Below, one piece after another: positions 1-7,956 of a DNA stretch of 42,109 nt. Source of the stretch: Sphingobacterium alimentarium. GTDB taxonomy: Bacteria > Bacteroidota > Bacteroidia > Sphingobacteriales > Sphingobacteriaceae. The notes under the pieces were generated by a model. It was not told the origin of the DNA, did not search any database, and saw only the letters and a list, made by a program, of their open reading frames with translations. The position numbers and the translations under genes are program-made. The stretch covers positions 1 through 42,109 of the forward strand of contig NZ_SMBZ01000034.1 of the NCBI RefSeq assembly GCF_004342685.1. Reading direction: 5' to 3'. Every line of letters begins with the position of its first letter. Position 1 is the first letter of the stretch.

Positions 1-215
1 AGTTATACAGTGAAATGTGGATAAAATGACCTAAATTCCTGAAAATGAAAATTGAAAAAAATACGCCTTGAGATCAAGTCAAGAAAGAAAAAAAAGAACC
101 TGAGTAGTTACTTTAAATCAATTTATAATTACAATTAAATTTAAATATTTAACTTAAAACGTACTTGGAATTAATTATTAATAAAAATAAATGTAAATAA
201 AAAACCACATAAGAA

Positions 216-243
216 AAGGGGCAAAACCGAAGTTATGCCCCTT
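216..243 (-). terminator. Terminator of the receptor/lipoprotein operon
   Basis: The arms AAGGGGCA (216-223) and TGCCCCTT (236-243) pair perfectly, and the inner AAC/GTT pair closes a CGAA loop. On the minus strand the stem is followed by TTTTC. It lies 23 bases past the stop of the lipoprotein gene. The AT-rich stretch 1-215 to its left holds nothing I can support. Confidence 0.7.
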
Positions 244-265
244 GATTAACTATATTCCTACTATA

Positions 266-1456
266 CTAAATTCCTACTGTCCAACCTTTTGCCCACTCTG
301 GTGTCCCTGATCCAGCACCTGCACCCGTCGCGTTATTATTTTCGGTGAACGCTGCTGAAACATCTACGCTTGCACCTTTGGTACCTTCGGGAGATCCTTG
401 TGGAACGGTTTTCGTACCCTTTGATTTCGTTGTAATGTTTTCAAATTTCACATTCGAAATTTTCAAACTTCCGTCAGTTACATAGCCGACACTTTCATCG
501 TGCTCAATATCTATCCCTACAGACCAGTTGCTTAAAAACACATTATCCATACTTGTTTTCGTGCCTACACGCAATTTCATAGCCTGCGGCTCCGAGCTCG
601 AAGCACCACGCCCTATCAACGTCAAATTCTTGATTGTAGGATTCGAGATGGGTCCCGCAAGATGATTATTCGAGTTATTATCAGCTTCTACGCCTCTATT
701 TCCCTTATTAGCAGCTTCTTTACCATACCAATATTCGTTGGTCCCGTTCCAGCCTTCCGTCCAATCAAAAAGATCATCTTCATTTGATGTAGACACCAAA
801 TACTTGGTATTCACGGTACCTCCAAACCACTCAAAGCCGTCATCCGAACCTTCGTGTACCTGCACATATTCAATTGTCGTACCCGCACCTACACCAAACA
901 TGGATAAGCCATTGAACTCTTTGTCTGAAGAATAGGAATAACCAGAATATTCTATACGGGCATATCTTATAATTCCAGAGTTATCATCAACTTGCGTACC
1001 TCCATAAGGTAATCCAGAGACTTCAGCATTTGCTGTATTGCCCTTATTAATAGGTGCTTTACCACATAACACGACACCTCCCCAAGCTTGTTGAGTTTTG
1101 TTGGTGGAAGTAAATATCACGGGTTTTTCTTTCGTTCCCTCAGCAAAAATCTGACCGCCCTGTGCTACGGCAATGTATCGGATTTCTTCGCCATCACGAT
1201 ATGGTGTCGCTTCGATAACTACGCCGGGTTTGACAGTCAATTTACCACCATTTTGAACAATTAAAGCTCCTGTCAACTTATACACGCCGGTTTCCAAGAT
1301 TATGTGTTCACCATTTTTGATCTCTCCTTTTAGATTCTCGCGAATGTCATCTATCGGATTTACGATCGGATCATTGTCTGAGCTACAAGCCGTGAACAAC
1401 ATGGGAGCCGAAGTTAACGAAGCTAATAACAATACTGTGGAAAGTGATTTTTTCAT
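266..1456 (-). CDS. Secreted lipoprotein, probably beta-helical, partner of the TonB receptor
   Basis: The 396-residue product starts with a lipoprotein signal peptide: KK, a hydrophobic stretch and the lipobox FTAC, which puts the lipidated Cys at residue 24. SSDND follows, as is usual for Bacteroidota lipoproteins facing the surface or periplasm. The body is rich in Gly, Asn and Thr. Segments such as GGKLTVKPGVVIEA, GGQIFAEGTKEKPVIFTS and IEYVQVHEGSDDGFEWFGG look like successive turns of a right-handed parallel beta-helix. Homologues with this layout are often found beside a TonB-dependent receptor, as here, where the receptor ends 94 bases upstream on the same strand. It is probably co-transcribed with the receptor and ends at the stem-loop at 216-243. 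The ligand is unknown. A substrate-binding or surface accessory role is inference from position. Confidence 0.8.
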   Translation of the reverse strand: MKKSLSTVLLLASLTSAPMLFTACSSDNDPIVNPIDDIRENLKGEIKNGEHIILETGVYKLTGALIVQNGGKLTVKPGVVIEATPYRDGEEIRYIAVAQGGQIFAEGTKEKPVIFTSTNKTQQAWGGVVLCGKAPINKGNTANAEVSGLPYGGTQVDDNSGIIRYARIEYSGYSYSSDKEFNGLSMFGVGAGTTIEYVQVHEGSDDGFEWFGGTVNTKYLVSTSNEDDLFDWTEGWNGTNEYWYGKEAANKGNRGVEADNNSNNHLAGPISNPTIKNLTLIGRGASSSEPQAMKLRVGTKTSMDNVFLSNWSVGIDIEHDESVGYVTDGSLKISNVKFENITTKSKGTKTVPQGSPEGTKGASVDVSAAFTENNNATGAGAGSGTPEWAKGWTVGI

Positions 1457-1550
1457 TTTTATATGTTTTAATTGTTTTGCGTTGAAATGTTATACAAATA
1501 AATGAATATCGTATGTCGTAGTAATTAACTGATTATGAAATAATTGTTAA

Positions 1551-4415
1551 CTAGAATTTATAATTCACGCCTAAACTGATGAACGCACCACGCTTATAGG
1601 ATAATACCTTCACCGGCACTGTATTTTCTTGCCATCTTTGGAATTCGGGGTTGAGTATATTATTGGCGCTAAAGTCTATCCCCAGTGCTTTATTACATTT
1701 TGTTTTTAAGACAAAGTCCAGACTACCGATACCCTTATCCACACGATTACCCAATCCACCTGTACCGATTGCATTCAACTTGTCCGAATAATAGCTATAT
1801 AATACCGTAGCTATTACATTTTTGTCCGTATTGATATCTTTCTGGTAAGAAAGATCCGCGTTTACAATAAAATCAGAAGCTCCGGTAAAGTTGGATCGAG
1901 GATGCGTAGGATCAATATTCAATAAGCCTTCTGTTTCTGTGGATACTTTTGCGGCATCAAACTTTTGATCTGTTTTCATCATCGCCGTATTGAATCCAAG
2001 CGAGATCTTATTTTGACTGTTATTTATCAGGTATTTTTTTGCTTCTAACTCCAAACCATACACATAACCCTTGTCGCCCGTATTGGCAAATGAAATATCG
2101 TTTGAAGCAGAAGAAATCATTATTTCATTGATAGGATTCTGAATATATTTTCCAAATGCCGCTACAGAAAACAATTCACCATCCGAAGGAAACATTTCCC
2201 ATTTCACATCCAAATTGTAATTGTCCGAAGCGTACAAATAGGGGTTGCCTACGACCACCTGAGTGACATCTTCATACGGAAAACGTACGCGCTCTTTGAA
2301 CTGCGGGAGAGTATAGGTTTTACTTGCTCCCAATCGAAGATTATTCTTCGCGTTGAGGACATACTTCAAATTCAAACTTGGTAGAATTCCATTCTTATTC
2401 AGTGTATTACTCCCAGGTCGGTATTCGATACTGTTGTAATCCACAAATTGTTTAATTCGTTCGTAACGCATCCCTACGACAGCGGTCAATTTATCATTGA
2501 ATGCATAATCCAAAGTCGCATAGCCCGCATGAATATCTTGATCGCCATTGTAAAATTGGAATGCATTACCAGCCATACCTACCAGATCATAAAAGGTTCC
2601 AAAACCTGAAGCACCCAAATACTCATCTATATTTGTCGGATCAATCGATGTGGTCTCATGCAATCCGTTTTTGATGGCAAAATTCAGTTGCATCACATCA
2701 AAAGTTCGTTGCTTGATCCTACCAGAATACCCCACGCGCAATACAGCAGGATTGGAAACTCCAAATTTGTATGAAGCGGAAAGGTTTGCAGCCATTTCAT
2801 CTTCCTTTAAATAATAGGTGTAGCGGTGGTTATCAGCAGCATTGATGCGGATGAAACGAAAATCACCCGATGCTTGTTGACTATACATAGTTTGCATACG
2901 GTCAGGCATATTGCCATCCACTATATTGTAGGCTAATCCCCAATCCACTTGCACTGCTTCGGTGATAGCGTGCTTACCCAGTACCTGATTGATGATCAAC
3001 TGCGTATTATCAAATGTATTTCGATTGATGAATCCACGATTATTTTCGGCATCCGACCCTGCATCACGAATAAAACCGCGGAACGCATCACGGGTCTGAT
3101 TGCTGGAATTGATGTATAAGAAATTATAGCCGATTCGATGCTTGCTATTAATTTGATAATTGGCATTGATCAACCCCGTAGAATTGGTGCCATAACTCTG
3201 TCTTTCTTGCGTTAAAGTTTTTAATGGCGCCCCTTGCGCACTGAAATTGGCATTCACTCCATTTCTACTCATATAACTGTTGGCAAACTTTGCCGATGCA
3301 AATAGACTCAAGCGTCCCTCCTCACCTACACGAAACGAATCACCCACTTTAATCCCAAAATTTATGGGAGTAACAGCTTTCTTATTCGGATCCCAACTGT
3401 TCGCAAAATGATAACTACCTTGCGCATCTGCCGGAGCAGAATAATTGGAATAACCCCAAAAATTAGGACCGCTTTGTAAGCGAAAATCTCCACTCTGTTG
3501 AATAACATTTGTATTCATACTCGATCCAACCGACACTTCAAATATTCTGTCGCCTGTGTAATTCTTAGAACCAATATCTACACTAGCTCCTCCAAAATCA
3601 CCATTAATATTACTGTTGAAGGATTTATCGACTCCTACATATTCCACGATATCCGTAGAAAATATATCCAAGGCAATGTTTTTAAGGTTGGGGTCGCTTG
3701 ATGGAATAGGTAATCCGTTCATGGTTGTCGAGATGTATCGATCGCCGAGTCCACGCACATATACTTGTGTACTTCCCTCTTGCTTGGATACTCCAGACAA
3801 TTTTGCAACAGCCGTAGAAGCATCACCTATGCCTTTGCGTGATAGCTCTTGGTTGCCTATCTTCTCCACGAAAAGATTCGAAGCTTTGCGCTCTTCCAGA
3901 ATAGCCAGTTCACTTGCTTGAATTCTTCGTCGGGAAACGACCACTTCCTCCATTTCTGAAGCTTCATGTACAAGTGCTAGACTGACAAATTCCCATTTTT
4001 GTTGTACATCAACAACCATTTCTTCCGGGCTGTATCCCAGAAAATTCGTTACGATCTTATAATTCCCTTTCTTCACAAGTGGAATTAAAAATTCACCCTG
4101 CGCATTGGTGACAGTTACTTTATTATGCTGTGGAATAGAAACATTTACTCCGGGCATAGGTTCCAAAGTTTCTACATCGACCACTTTACCGCGAATTCCC
4201 AATCCTTCCTTCGGCGCGACCAGACTTTCTACATTTGACAGATGCAATGGGTACGCGGCCGTATCTTTATAAGATGTAGATACCATCTTATTGCTATTAT
4301 TCTCACTTTTAATGGTACCCAAAATTATTCCTGAAGTCTGAGCGAAGGCAATATGGTTTAATACAAAACTGAGCGCGATCAAACCTACGCTTCTGCTAAT
4401 CCAATTTATTTCCAC
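1551..4415 (-). CDS. TonB-dependent outer-membrane receptor with carboxypeptidase-regulatory N-terminal domain
   Basis: This 954-residue protein has a signal peptide (about residues 1-25, ending AFAQ). A carboxypeptidase-regulatory-like beta domain follows (about 73-150, IRGKVVDVETLEPMPGVNVSIP). Next come the plug (about 180-300, with GVSKQEGSTQVYVRGLGDRYISTTMNGLPIPSSDP) and a beta barrel ending in the aromatic C-terminus GVNYKF. Receptors of this form import large or scarce ligands across the outer membrane using TonB energy. No SusD gene is adjacent, so it is not a classical SusC/D pair. Its partner appears to be the lipoprotein downstream. The only suitable start is GTG at 4413-4415, because no in-frame ATG lies between it and the signal peptide. 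A TAGTTTTG -7 element (4439-4446) and TTAACAT repeats lie upstream. The substrate is not readable from sequence. Confidence 0.92.
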   Translation of the reverse strand: MEINWISRSVGLIALSFVLNHIAFAQTSGIILGTIKSENNSNKMVSTSYKDTAAYPLHLSNVESLVAPKEGLGIRGKVVDVETLEPMPGVNVSIPQHNKVTVTNAQGEFLIPLVKKGNYKIVTNFLGYSPEEMVVDVQQKWEFVSLALVHEASEMEEVVVSRRRIQASELAILEERKASNLFVEKIGNQELSRKGIGDASTAVAKLSGVSKQEGSTQVYVRGLGDRYISTTMNGLPIPSSDPNLKNIALDIFSTDIVEYVGVDKSFNSNINGDFGGASVDIGSKNYTGDRIFEVSVGSSMNTNVIQQSGDFRLQSGPNFWGYSNYSAPADAQGSYHFANSWDPNKKAVTPINFGIKVGDSFRVGEEGRLSLFASAKFANSYMSRNGVNANFSAQGAPLKTLTQERQSYGTNSTGLINANYQINSKHRIGYNFLYINSSNQTRDAFRGFIRDAGSDAENNRGFINRNTFDNTQLIINQVLGKHAITEAVQVDWGLAYNIVDGNMPDRMQTMYSQQASGDFRFIRINAADNHRYTYYLKEDEMAANLSASYKFGVSNPAVLRVGYSGRIKQRTFDVMQLNFAIKNGLHETTSIDPTNIDEYLGASGFGTFYDLVGMAGNAFQFYNGDQDIHAGYATLDYAFNDKLTAVVGMRYERIKQFVDYNSIEYRPGSNTLNKNGILPSLNLKYVLNAKNNLRLGASKTYTLPQFKERVRFPYEDVTQVVVGNPYLYASDNYNLDVKWEMFPSDGELFSVAAFGKYIQNPINEIMISSASNDISFANTGDKGYVYGLELEAKKYLINNSQNKISLGFNTAMMKTDQKFDAAKVSTETEGLLNIDPTHPRSNFTGASDFIVNADLSYQKDINTDKNVIATVLYSYYSDKLNAIGTGGLGNRVDKGIGSLDFVLKTKCNKALGIDFSANNILNPEFQRWQENTVPVKVLSYKRGAFISLGVNYKF

Positions 4416-4438
4416 CTTATGTTAATTTTAATTTAACA

Positions 4439-4446
4439 CAAAACTA
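4439..4446 (-). promoter_or_regulatory. -7 element (TAGTTTTG) for the TonB receptor operon
   Basis: The minus strand reads TAGTTTTG, a full match to the Bacteroidota -7 consensus TAnnTTTG, about 24 bases before the GTG start. No good TTG is found 17-23 bases further upstream, which would fit an activator-dependent promoter. The inverted repeat TGTTAA-N7-TTAACA (4420-4438) covers the expected transcription start. Confidence 0.5.
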
Positions 4447-4498
4447 AAGTGGATACATTAGCTCAGTATTACGGCTGCATTACCATTTTATCAAATAG

Positions 4499-4516
4499 AT
4501 GTTAAAAGCATGTTAA
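4499..4516 (-). promoter_or_regulatory. TTAACAT direct repeat, Pho-box-like operator candidate
   Basis: The minus strand reads TTAACAT-GCTT-TTAACAT, two identical 7-mers with an 11-base period. PhoP of Bacillus binds TTAACA-like hexamers 4-6 bases apart, and PhoB boxes also repeat every 11 bases. Further TTAACA or TGTTAA copies lie at 4420-4425, 4433-4438, 4555-4560 and 4570-4575. The link to phosphate control is inference; the site lies about 65-80 bases upstream of the predicted receptor start. Confidence 0.4.
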
Positions 4517-4605
4517 GCAAGTTCGGAGCCTGCATATTTCAGCATCTAAGCCCTTTAACATTAATTATTTGTTAACTTTAAATCCAGAAACAAGGGATGT
4601 AATAA

Positions 4606-4636
4606 TTTGAATAGAATTTTCTATTCTTATCTTTTG
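4606..4636 (+). promoter_or_regulatory. Promoter with palindromic operator for the ABC/His-rich permease operon
   Basis: TTTG at 4606-4609 and ATCTTTTG at 4629-4636 (consensus TAnnTTTG, with the first two bases swapped) are 19 bases apart, right for a Bacteroidota -33/-7 pair. The palindrome GAATAGAA-TT-TTCTATTC (4609-4626), with 8-base perfect arms, fills the spacer almost exactly, which is the classic place for a repressor site. The ATG of the ATPase gene is at 4688. Which regulator binds is unknown; a metal-responsive Fur/Zur-family protein is a guess from the operon content. Confidence 0.5.
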
Positions 4637-4687
4637 TAGATACCTTTAACATTAGATAGCGCTAAATTGATTGAATAAAAAATATCT

Positions 4688-5314
4688 ATGATACGATCAA
4701 AAAATCTCATTTTCAAATATTCTTCTTCAAATCCATTAATATTCCCCGATGTGCATGTCGATAAGAATAAGCACACGTTACTTTTGGGCGAATCCGGAAG
4801 TGGCAAAACAACATTACTGCATCTGCTTGGAGGCCTGTCGCAGCCACAGTCGGGTAATGTATTTATCAATGAATCGGATATCTATGCCTTGACGGAAGAA
4901 CAAAGGGACCTTTTTCGAGCAAAAAATATGGGATTTATTTTCCAAGACGCTCATTTATTGAAAAATCTAACTTTAGAAGAAAACATTGTCTTGGCTCAAT
5001 TTCTTGCCAAAGAGAAACAAGATAAGTTAGCCGTGCGCGAAGTGCTGGACAAACTTCAGATTGGTGATAAAGCAAATAGTTATCCTACACAGCTCAGTAG
5101 AGGGCAGCTTCAGCGTGCAGCCATTGCACGTGCCGTGATCAACAAGCCAAAAGTCTTGATCGCTGATGAGCCAACTGCCGCGTTGGATGACACCAACACG
5201 AAGTATGCAATAGACCTGTTGTTAGAGATAGCTGAAAATTTTGATGCTACACTCCTCATTGCTACGCACGACACAAGAATCAAACCTTATTTTGCAAACA
5301 CCTATCAATTATAA
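4688..5314 (+). CDS. LolD/MacB-type ABC transporter ATP-binding protein
   Basis: This 208-residue ATPase has Walker A GESGSGKTTLL (about residues 34-44), a Q-loop in FQDAHL, the signature LSRGQLQRAAIARA (Arg replaces the usual Gly in LSGGQ) and Walker B VLIADEPTAALD. The D-loop and H-switch (ATHDTR) follow. The length and motif set match the LolD/MacB/YbbA group, whose ATPases drive FtsX-type permeases that do mechanical work on periplasmic proteins or lipids instead of carrying a solute through a channel. It is the first gene of a tight operon, with the permease starting eight bases after its stop. ATG at 4688 is the only reasonable start. Its job must be read from the neighbouring permease and DUF3299-like protein, which hint at a metal-related role. 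Confidence 0.9.
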   Translation: MIRSKNLIFKYSSSNPLIFPDVHVDKNKHTLLLGESGSGKTTLLHLLGGLSQPQSGNVFINESDIYALTEEQRDLFRAKNMGFIFQDAHLLKNLTLEENIVLAQFLAKEKQDKLAVREVLDKLQIGDKANSYPTQLSRGQLQRAAIARAVINKPKVLIADEPTAALDDTNTKYAIDLLLEIAENFDATLLIATHDTRIKPYFANTYQL

Positions 5315-5322
5315 GAACACGT

Positions 5323-6759
5323 ATGAATACATTTTCTTTGGTTTGGAAAAATATATCCCAACAATGGGGATCGGCAATATTAAGCGTATTACTTACCGCA
5401 TTTGGCGTATCCATACTAATCGTCATATACATTAGTTCAGTAACTTTTGAAAAACAGCTGGAAAATAATTCCAAGAATATAGATTTAGTAGTCGGCGCTA
5501 AAGGCAGCCCTATGCAATTGATACTAAGCTCCCTATATCATGTAGACAATCCTACAGGAAATATTCCATTGACTGAAGCAAATAAAATTGCAGAAAATCC
5601 CTTGGTTCAGCTGGCTACACCGATCTCATTAGGTGACAACTATAAAGGGCATCGCATTATCGGTACAGATCAGACCTTCTTAGAATTATATGAGTTAAAA
5701 ATTAAAGAAGGACAACTGTGGAAAAAATCTTTTGAGGTGGTACTCGGTGCAGAAGTGGCACGCAAACAGGCGCTCAAGATTGGCGACAAGATATTTAGTG
5801 CACACGGACTTTCTGCGGAGTCACATCAACATGACGACCATCCTTTTACTGTGGTAGGTATATTAGAGCCTGCTCAGTCCGTGGTAGATAATCTGATATT
5901 AAGTAATCTATCCAGTGTCTGGGAAGTACATGGTATCGCCCATCAAGGTGAGCACATCCATGCTGATGATGACCATGATCACAACCATAGTCATGACCAT
6001 AATCATGATGGACACGCGCATGAGCACAACGAGGACGACCATAATCATGACCACGCTGACCACGCACACGATGAAGGACATGATCATAATCATGACCATG
6101 ATAAAAATACGTCAGCAGCGACCAGCAGCGATGTACAGGAAGAGGAATTGGTTACAGAAAAACCACAAAATAACACGTTTATCAAAAGTATCGGACAAGA
6201 CATGATCGAAGATCATGGCGTAGAAATCACCGCCCTATTGGTAAAGTACAGCTCACCTACGGCATTGAGTGTACTTCCACGAATGATAAACCAAAGTACA
6301 CAAATGCAAGCTGCATCTCCCGCTATCGAAAGTTCTAGGGTCTTCTCTTTACTGGGGGTAGGTTTTGATTCATTAGGCATCTTGGCTTATGTCATTATGA
6401 TTATCGCAGGATTCAGTGTATTCATTAGTTTATATAATGCCATGAAGGATCGCAAATATGACTTGGCCATCATGCGTACATTGGGTGCAACCAAGGCTAA
6501 ACTTTTCACTATTACATTAGTCGAAGGATTAATAATAACATGTATCGGAGGTGTGATCGGATTAGTTTTAGGGCATTTAATCCTTTACTATATCAGCCTT
6601 CAGGCGAGCGAAAGTGCAGATTTTATACAGGTTTTTGCTATACATACAAATGAATTATTAATTTTATTGGCAGCAATGGGAATAGGTATACTGGCTAGTA
6701 TCCTTCCTGCAATAAAAGCGTATCAGACAACTATTTCAAACATACTATCATCCAAATAA
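5323..6759 (+). CDS. FtsX/MacB-type ABC permease with histidine-rich extracytoplasmic loop
   Basis: The 478-residue protein has the MacB-like layout: TM1 (about residues 17-38), a large extracytoplasmic domain, then three TM helices at about 345-370, 398-425 and 440-462 forming the FtsX domain (MKDRKYDLAIMRTLGATKAKLF). The extracytoplasmic domain carries an insertion of His and Asp repeats at about residues 203-260 (HDHNHSHDHNHDGHAHEH and similar). A smaller cluster, ESHQHDDH, lies near 166-173. Such stretches bind Zn, Ni, Cu or Co in many metal-handling proteins. The ORF reads cleanly through the repeat and its flanks belong to the permease fold, so this is an insertion and not a frameshift. 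It sits between the ATPase gene and a DUF3299-like gene whose ATG directly follows its TAA. A related set is known, as I recall, among zinc-regulated zrg genes of Vibrio. Confidence 0.88.
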   Translation: MNTFSLVWKNISQQWGSAILSVLLTAFGVSILIVIYISSVTFEKQLENNSKNIDLVVGAKGSPMQLILSSLYHVDNPTGNIPLTEANKIAENPLVQLATPISLGDNYKGHRIIGTDQTFLELYELKIKEGQLWKKSFEVVLGAEVARKQALKIGDKIFSAHGLSAESHQHDDHPFTVVGILEPAQSVVDNLILSNLSSVWEVHGIAHQGEHIHADDDHDHNHSHDHNHDGHAHEHNEDDHNHDHADHAHDEGHDHNHDHDKNTSAATSSDVQEEELVTEKPQNNTFIKSIGQDMIEDHGVEITALLVKYSSPTALSVLPRMINQSTQMQAASPAIESSRVFSLLGVGFDSLGILAYVIMIIAGFSVFISLYNAMKDRKYDLAIMRTLGATKAKLFTITLVEGLIITCIGGVIGLVLGHLILYYISLQASESADFIQVFAIHTNELLILLAAMGIGILASILPAIKAYQTTISNILSSK

Positions 6760-7242
6760 ATGAAGAATTATTTAATATTACTTTTATTGTCATTCGTTTC
6801 CTTTGGCGCTAGCGCACAAATTGATGGAAATATGCAGGGACTTGATGTTCCAGACCATACCCCTATGATGAATAGCACTTGGGAAGCTATTGACAAAATG
6901 ATGTATAAGGTGACTACATCAGGCAATAAAAAGGTGTATACCCCTCATTATCCACCAGAACTCAAAAAACTGGAAAATAAAATCGTAGAAGTACCTGGCT
7001 ACCTCATTCCATTGACGAGTGGCCGCAATCACAGCACATTCATGTTATCTGTATTGCCTATTGCACAATGTCAATTCTGTGGAACAAATGGTATCCCACC
7101 GATGATAGAGATTTTTATGAAAAAGGGAACGGTTCGATTTACAGAAGAGCCAATAAAACTTAAAGGTAAAATGGTATTCAATCCCGAGCCATTAAAAGGG
7201 AATGCTGAAATACAAATAATAGACGCGGTAATTATAAATTAG
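6760..7242 (+). CDS. Secreted DUF3299-like protein
   Basis: This 160-residue protein has a signal peptide ending at GASAQ (about residue 20). The core VPGYLIPLTSG...FMLSVLPIAQCQFCGTNGIPPMIEIFM resembles the DUF3299 pattern (GYLIPL, then a Cys-containing segment before a Pro-rich turn). It keeps the pair CQFC (near residues 106-109), which could bind metal or form a disulfide. DUF3299 proteins are often encoded beside LolD/MacB-type ABC genes and are thought to act in the periplasm with them; their biochemical activity is not established. The ATG follows the permease TAA with no gap, so the two are probably translationally coupled. The stop codon is nested with that of rsmE on the other strand. 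Confidence 0.75.
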   Translation: MKNYLILLLLSFVSFGASAQIDGNMQGLDVPDHTPMMNSTWEAIDKMMYKVTTSGNKKVYTPHYPPELKKLENKIVEVPGYLIPLTSGRNHSTFMLSVLPIAQCQFCGTNGIPPMIEIFMKKGTVRFTEEPIKLKGKMVFNPEPLKGNAEIQIIDAVIIN

Positions 7243-7955
7243 CGATTCAATAAAGCGATTTCCATTACAGAAGCTAATGCTGCTGTTTCTGTACGCAGCC
7301 TAGCTTCTCCTAATGATAAAGGAATAAAACCAGTCTCCAAAGCCTGGTTTATTTCTTTTTCGGAGAAATCCCCCTCAGGACCAATAAGAATCAAGTATTT
7401 TTGTTTTGCCTCGAATGAGGTAGACAGGTACGATTTGGAGGCGTCCACACAATGAGCGATACCTTTACGGACATCTTCATTAGCCTTTTGTGCTTCCACA
7501 AATTTAGCGAAAGAAATAGCTGGATTTATCTTGGGTAAATAAGCTTTCAACGACTGTTTCATAGCTGCAATAGCTACTTTTTCCAATCGTTCGACTTTTA
7601 CTTCTTTGCGCTCAGAATGTTCACAAATAATAGGAGTATATTCGGACAAACCCACTTCAGTGGCTTTCTCGAGAAACCATTCTATACGATCAATATTTTT
7701 GGTTGGCGCTACCGCCAAGTGGATTTCATAAGGAAGTTTTCCGAAATTTTCTTGTACAGATAATATGCTTAAGGTCGTACGCTTAGGATGAGCATCCAGT
7801 ATTTCGGTCTCATACAATCCTCCTCTTCCGTCGATTAAATGAATCTTGTCGCCCACATTCAGTCGCAAAACACGGATAGCATGTTTACTTTCCTCTTCAC
7901 TTAGCATAAATGAAGTGTGATGAGATTCAATATCTGAGGTATAGAAAAGTTGCAT
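7239..7955 (-). CDS. rsmE: 16S rRNA (uracil-1498-N3)-methyltransferase
   Basis: The 238-residue protein has the RsmE layout: an N-terminal PUA-like RNA-binding domain (about residues 1-70, HAIRVLRLNVGDKIHLIDGRGG) and a C-terminal SPOUT methyltransferase with its trefoil knot. The knot motifs are ILIGPEGDFSEKEI (about 187-200) and LSLGEARLRTETAALASV (about 212-230), which bind S-adenosylmethionine. RsmE methylates U1498 of 16S rRNA at the decoding centre. It is the last gene of a minus-strand group and lies one base after the CNNM gene. Its TAA overlaps the stop of the convergent DUF3299-like gene, and no terminator separates the two. Confidence 0.95.
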   Translation of the reverse strand: MQLFYTSDIESHHTSFMLSEEESKHAIRVLRLNVGDKIHLIDGRGGLYETEILDAHPKRTTLSILSVQENFGKLPYEIHLAVAPTKNIDRIEWFLEKATEVGLSEYTPIICEHSERKEVKVERLEKVAIAAMKQSLKAYLPKINPAISFAKFVEAQKANEDVRKGIAHCVDASKSYLSTSFEAKQKYLILIGPEGDFSEKEINQALETGFIPLSLGEARLRTETAALASVMEIALLNR

Positions 7956-7956
7956 A

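Noticed and set aside
4627..4869. 80-residue minus-strand frame across the ATPase start
   Set aside because: It overlaps the Walker A region of a clear ABC ATPase and has no recognisable product.
5846..6205. Met/His/Ile-repeat frames overlapping the His-rich part of the permease
   Set aside because: They are frame-shifted readings of the CAT/GAC repeats. The permease frame is open on both sides and belongs to a known fold.
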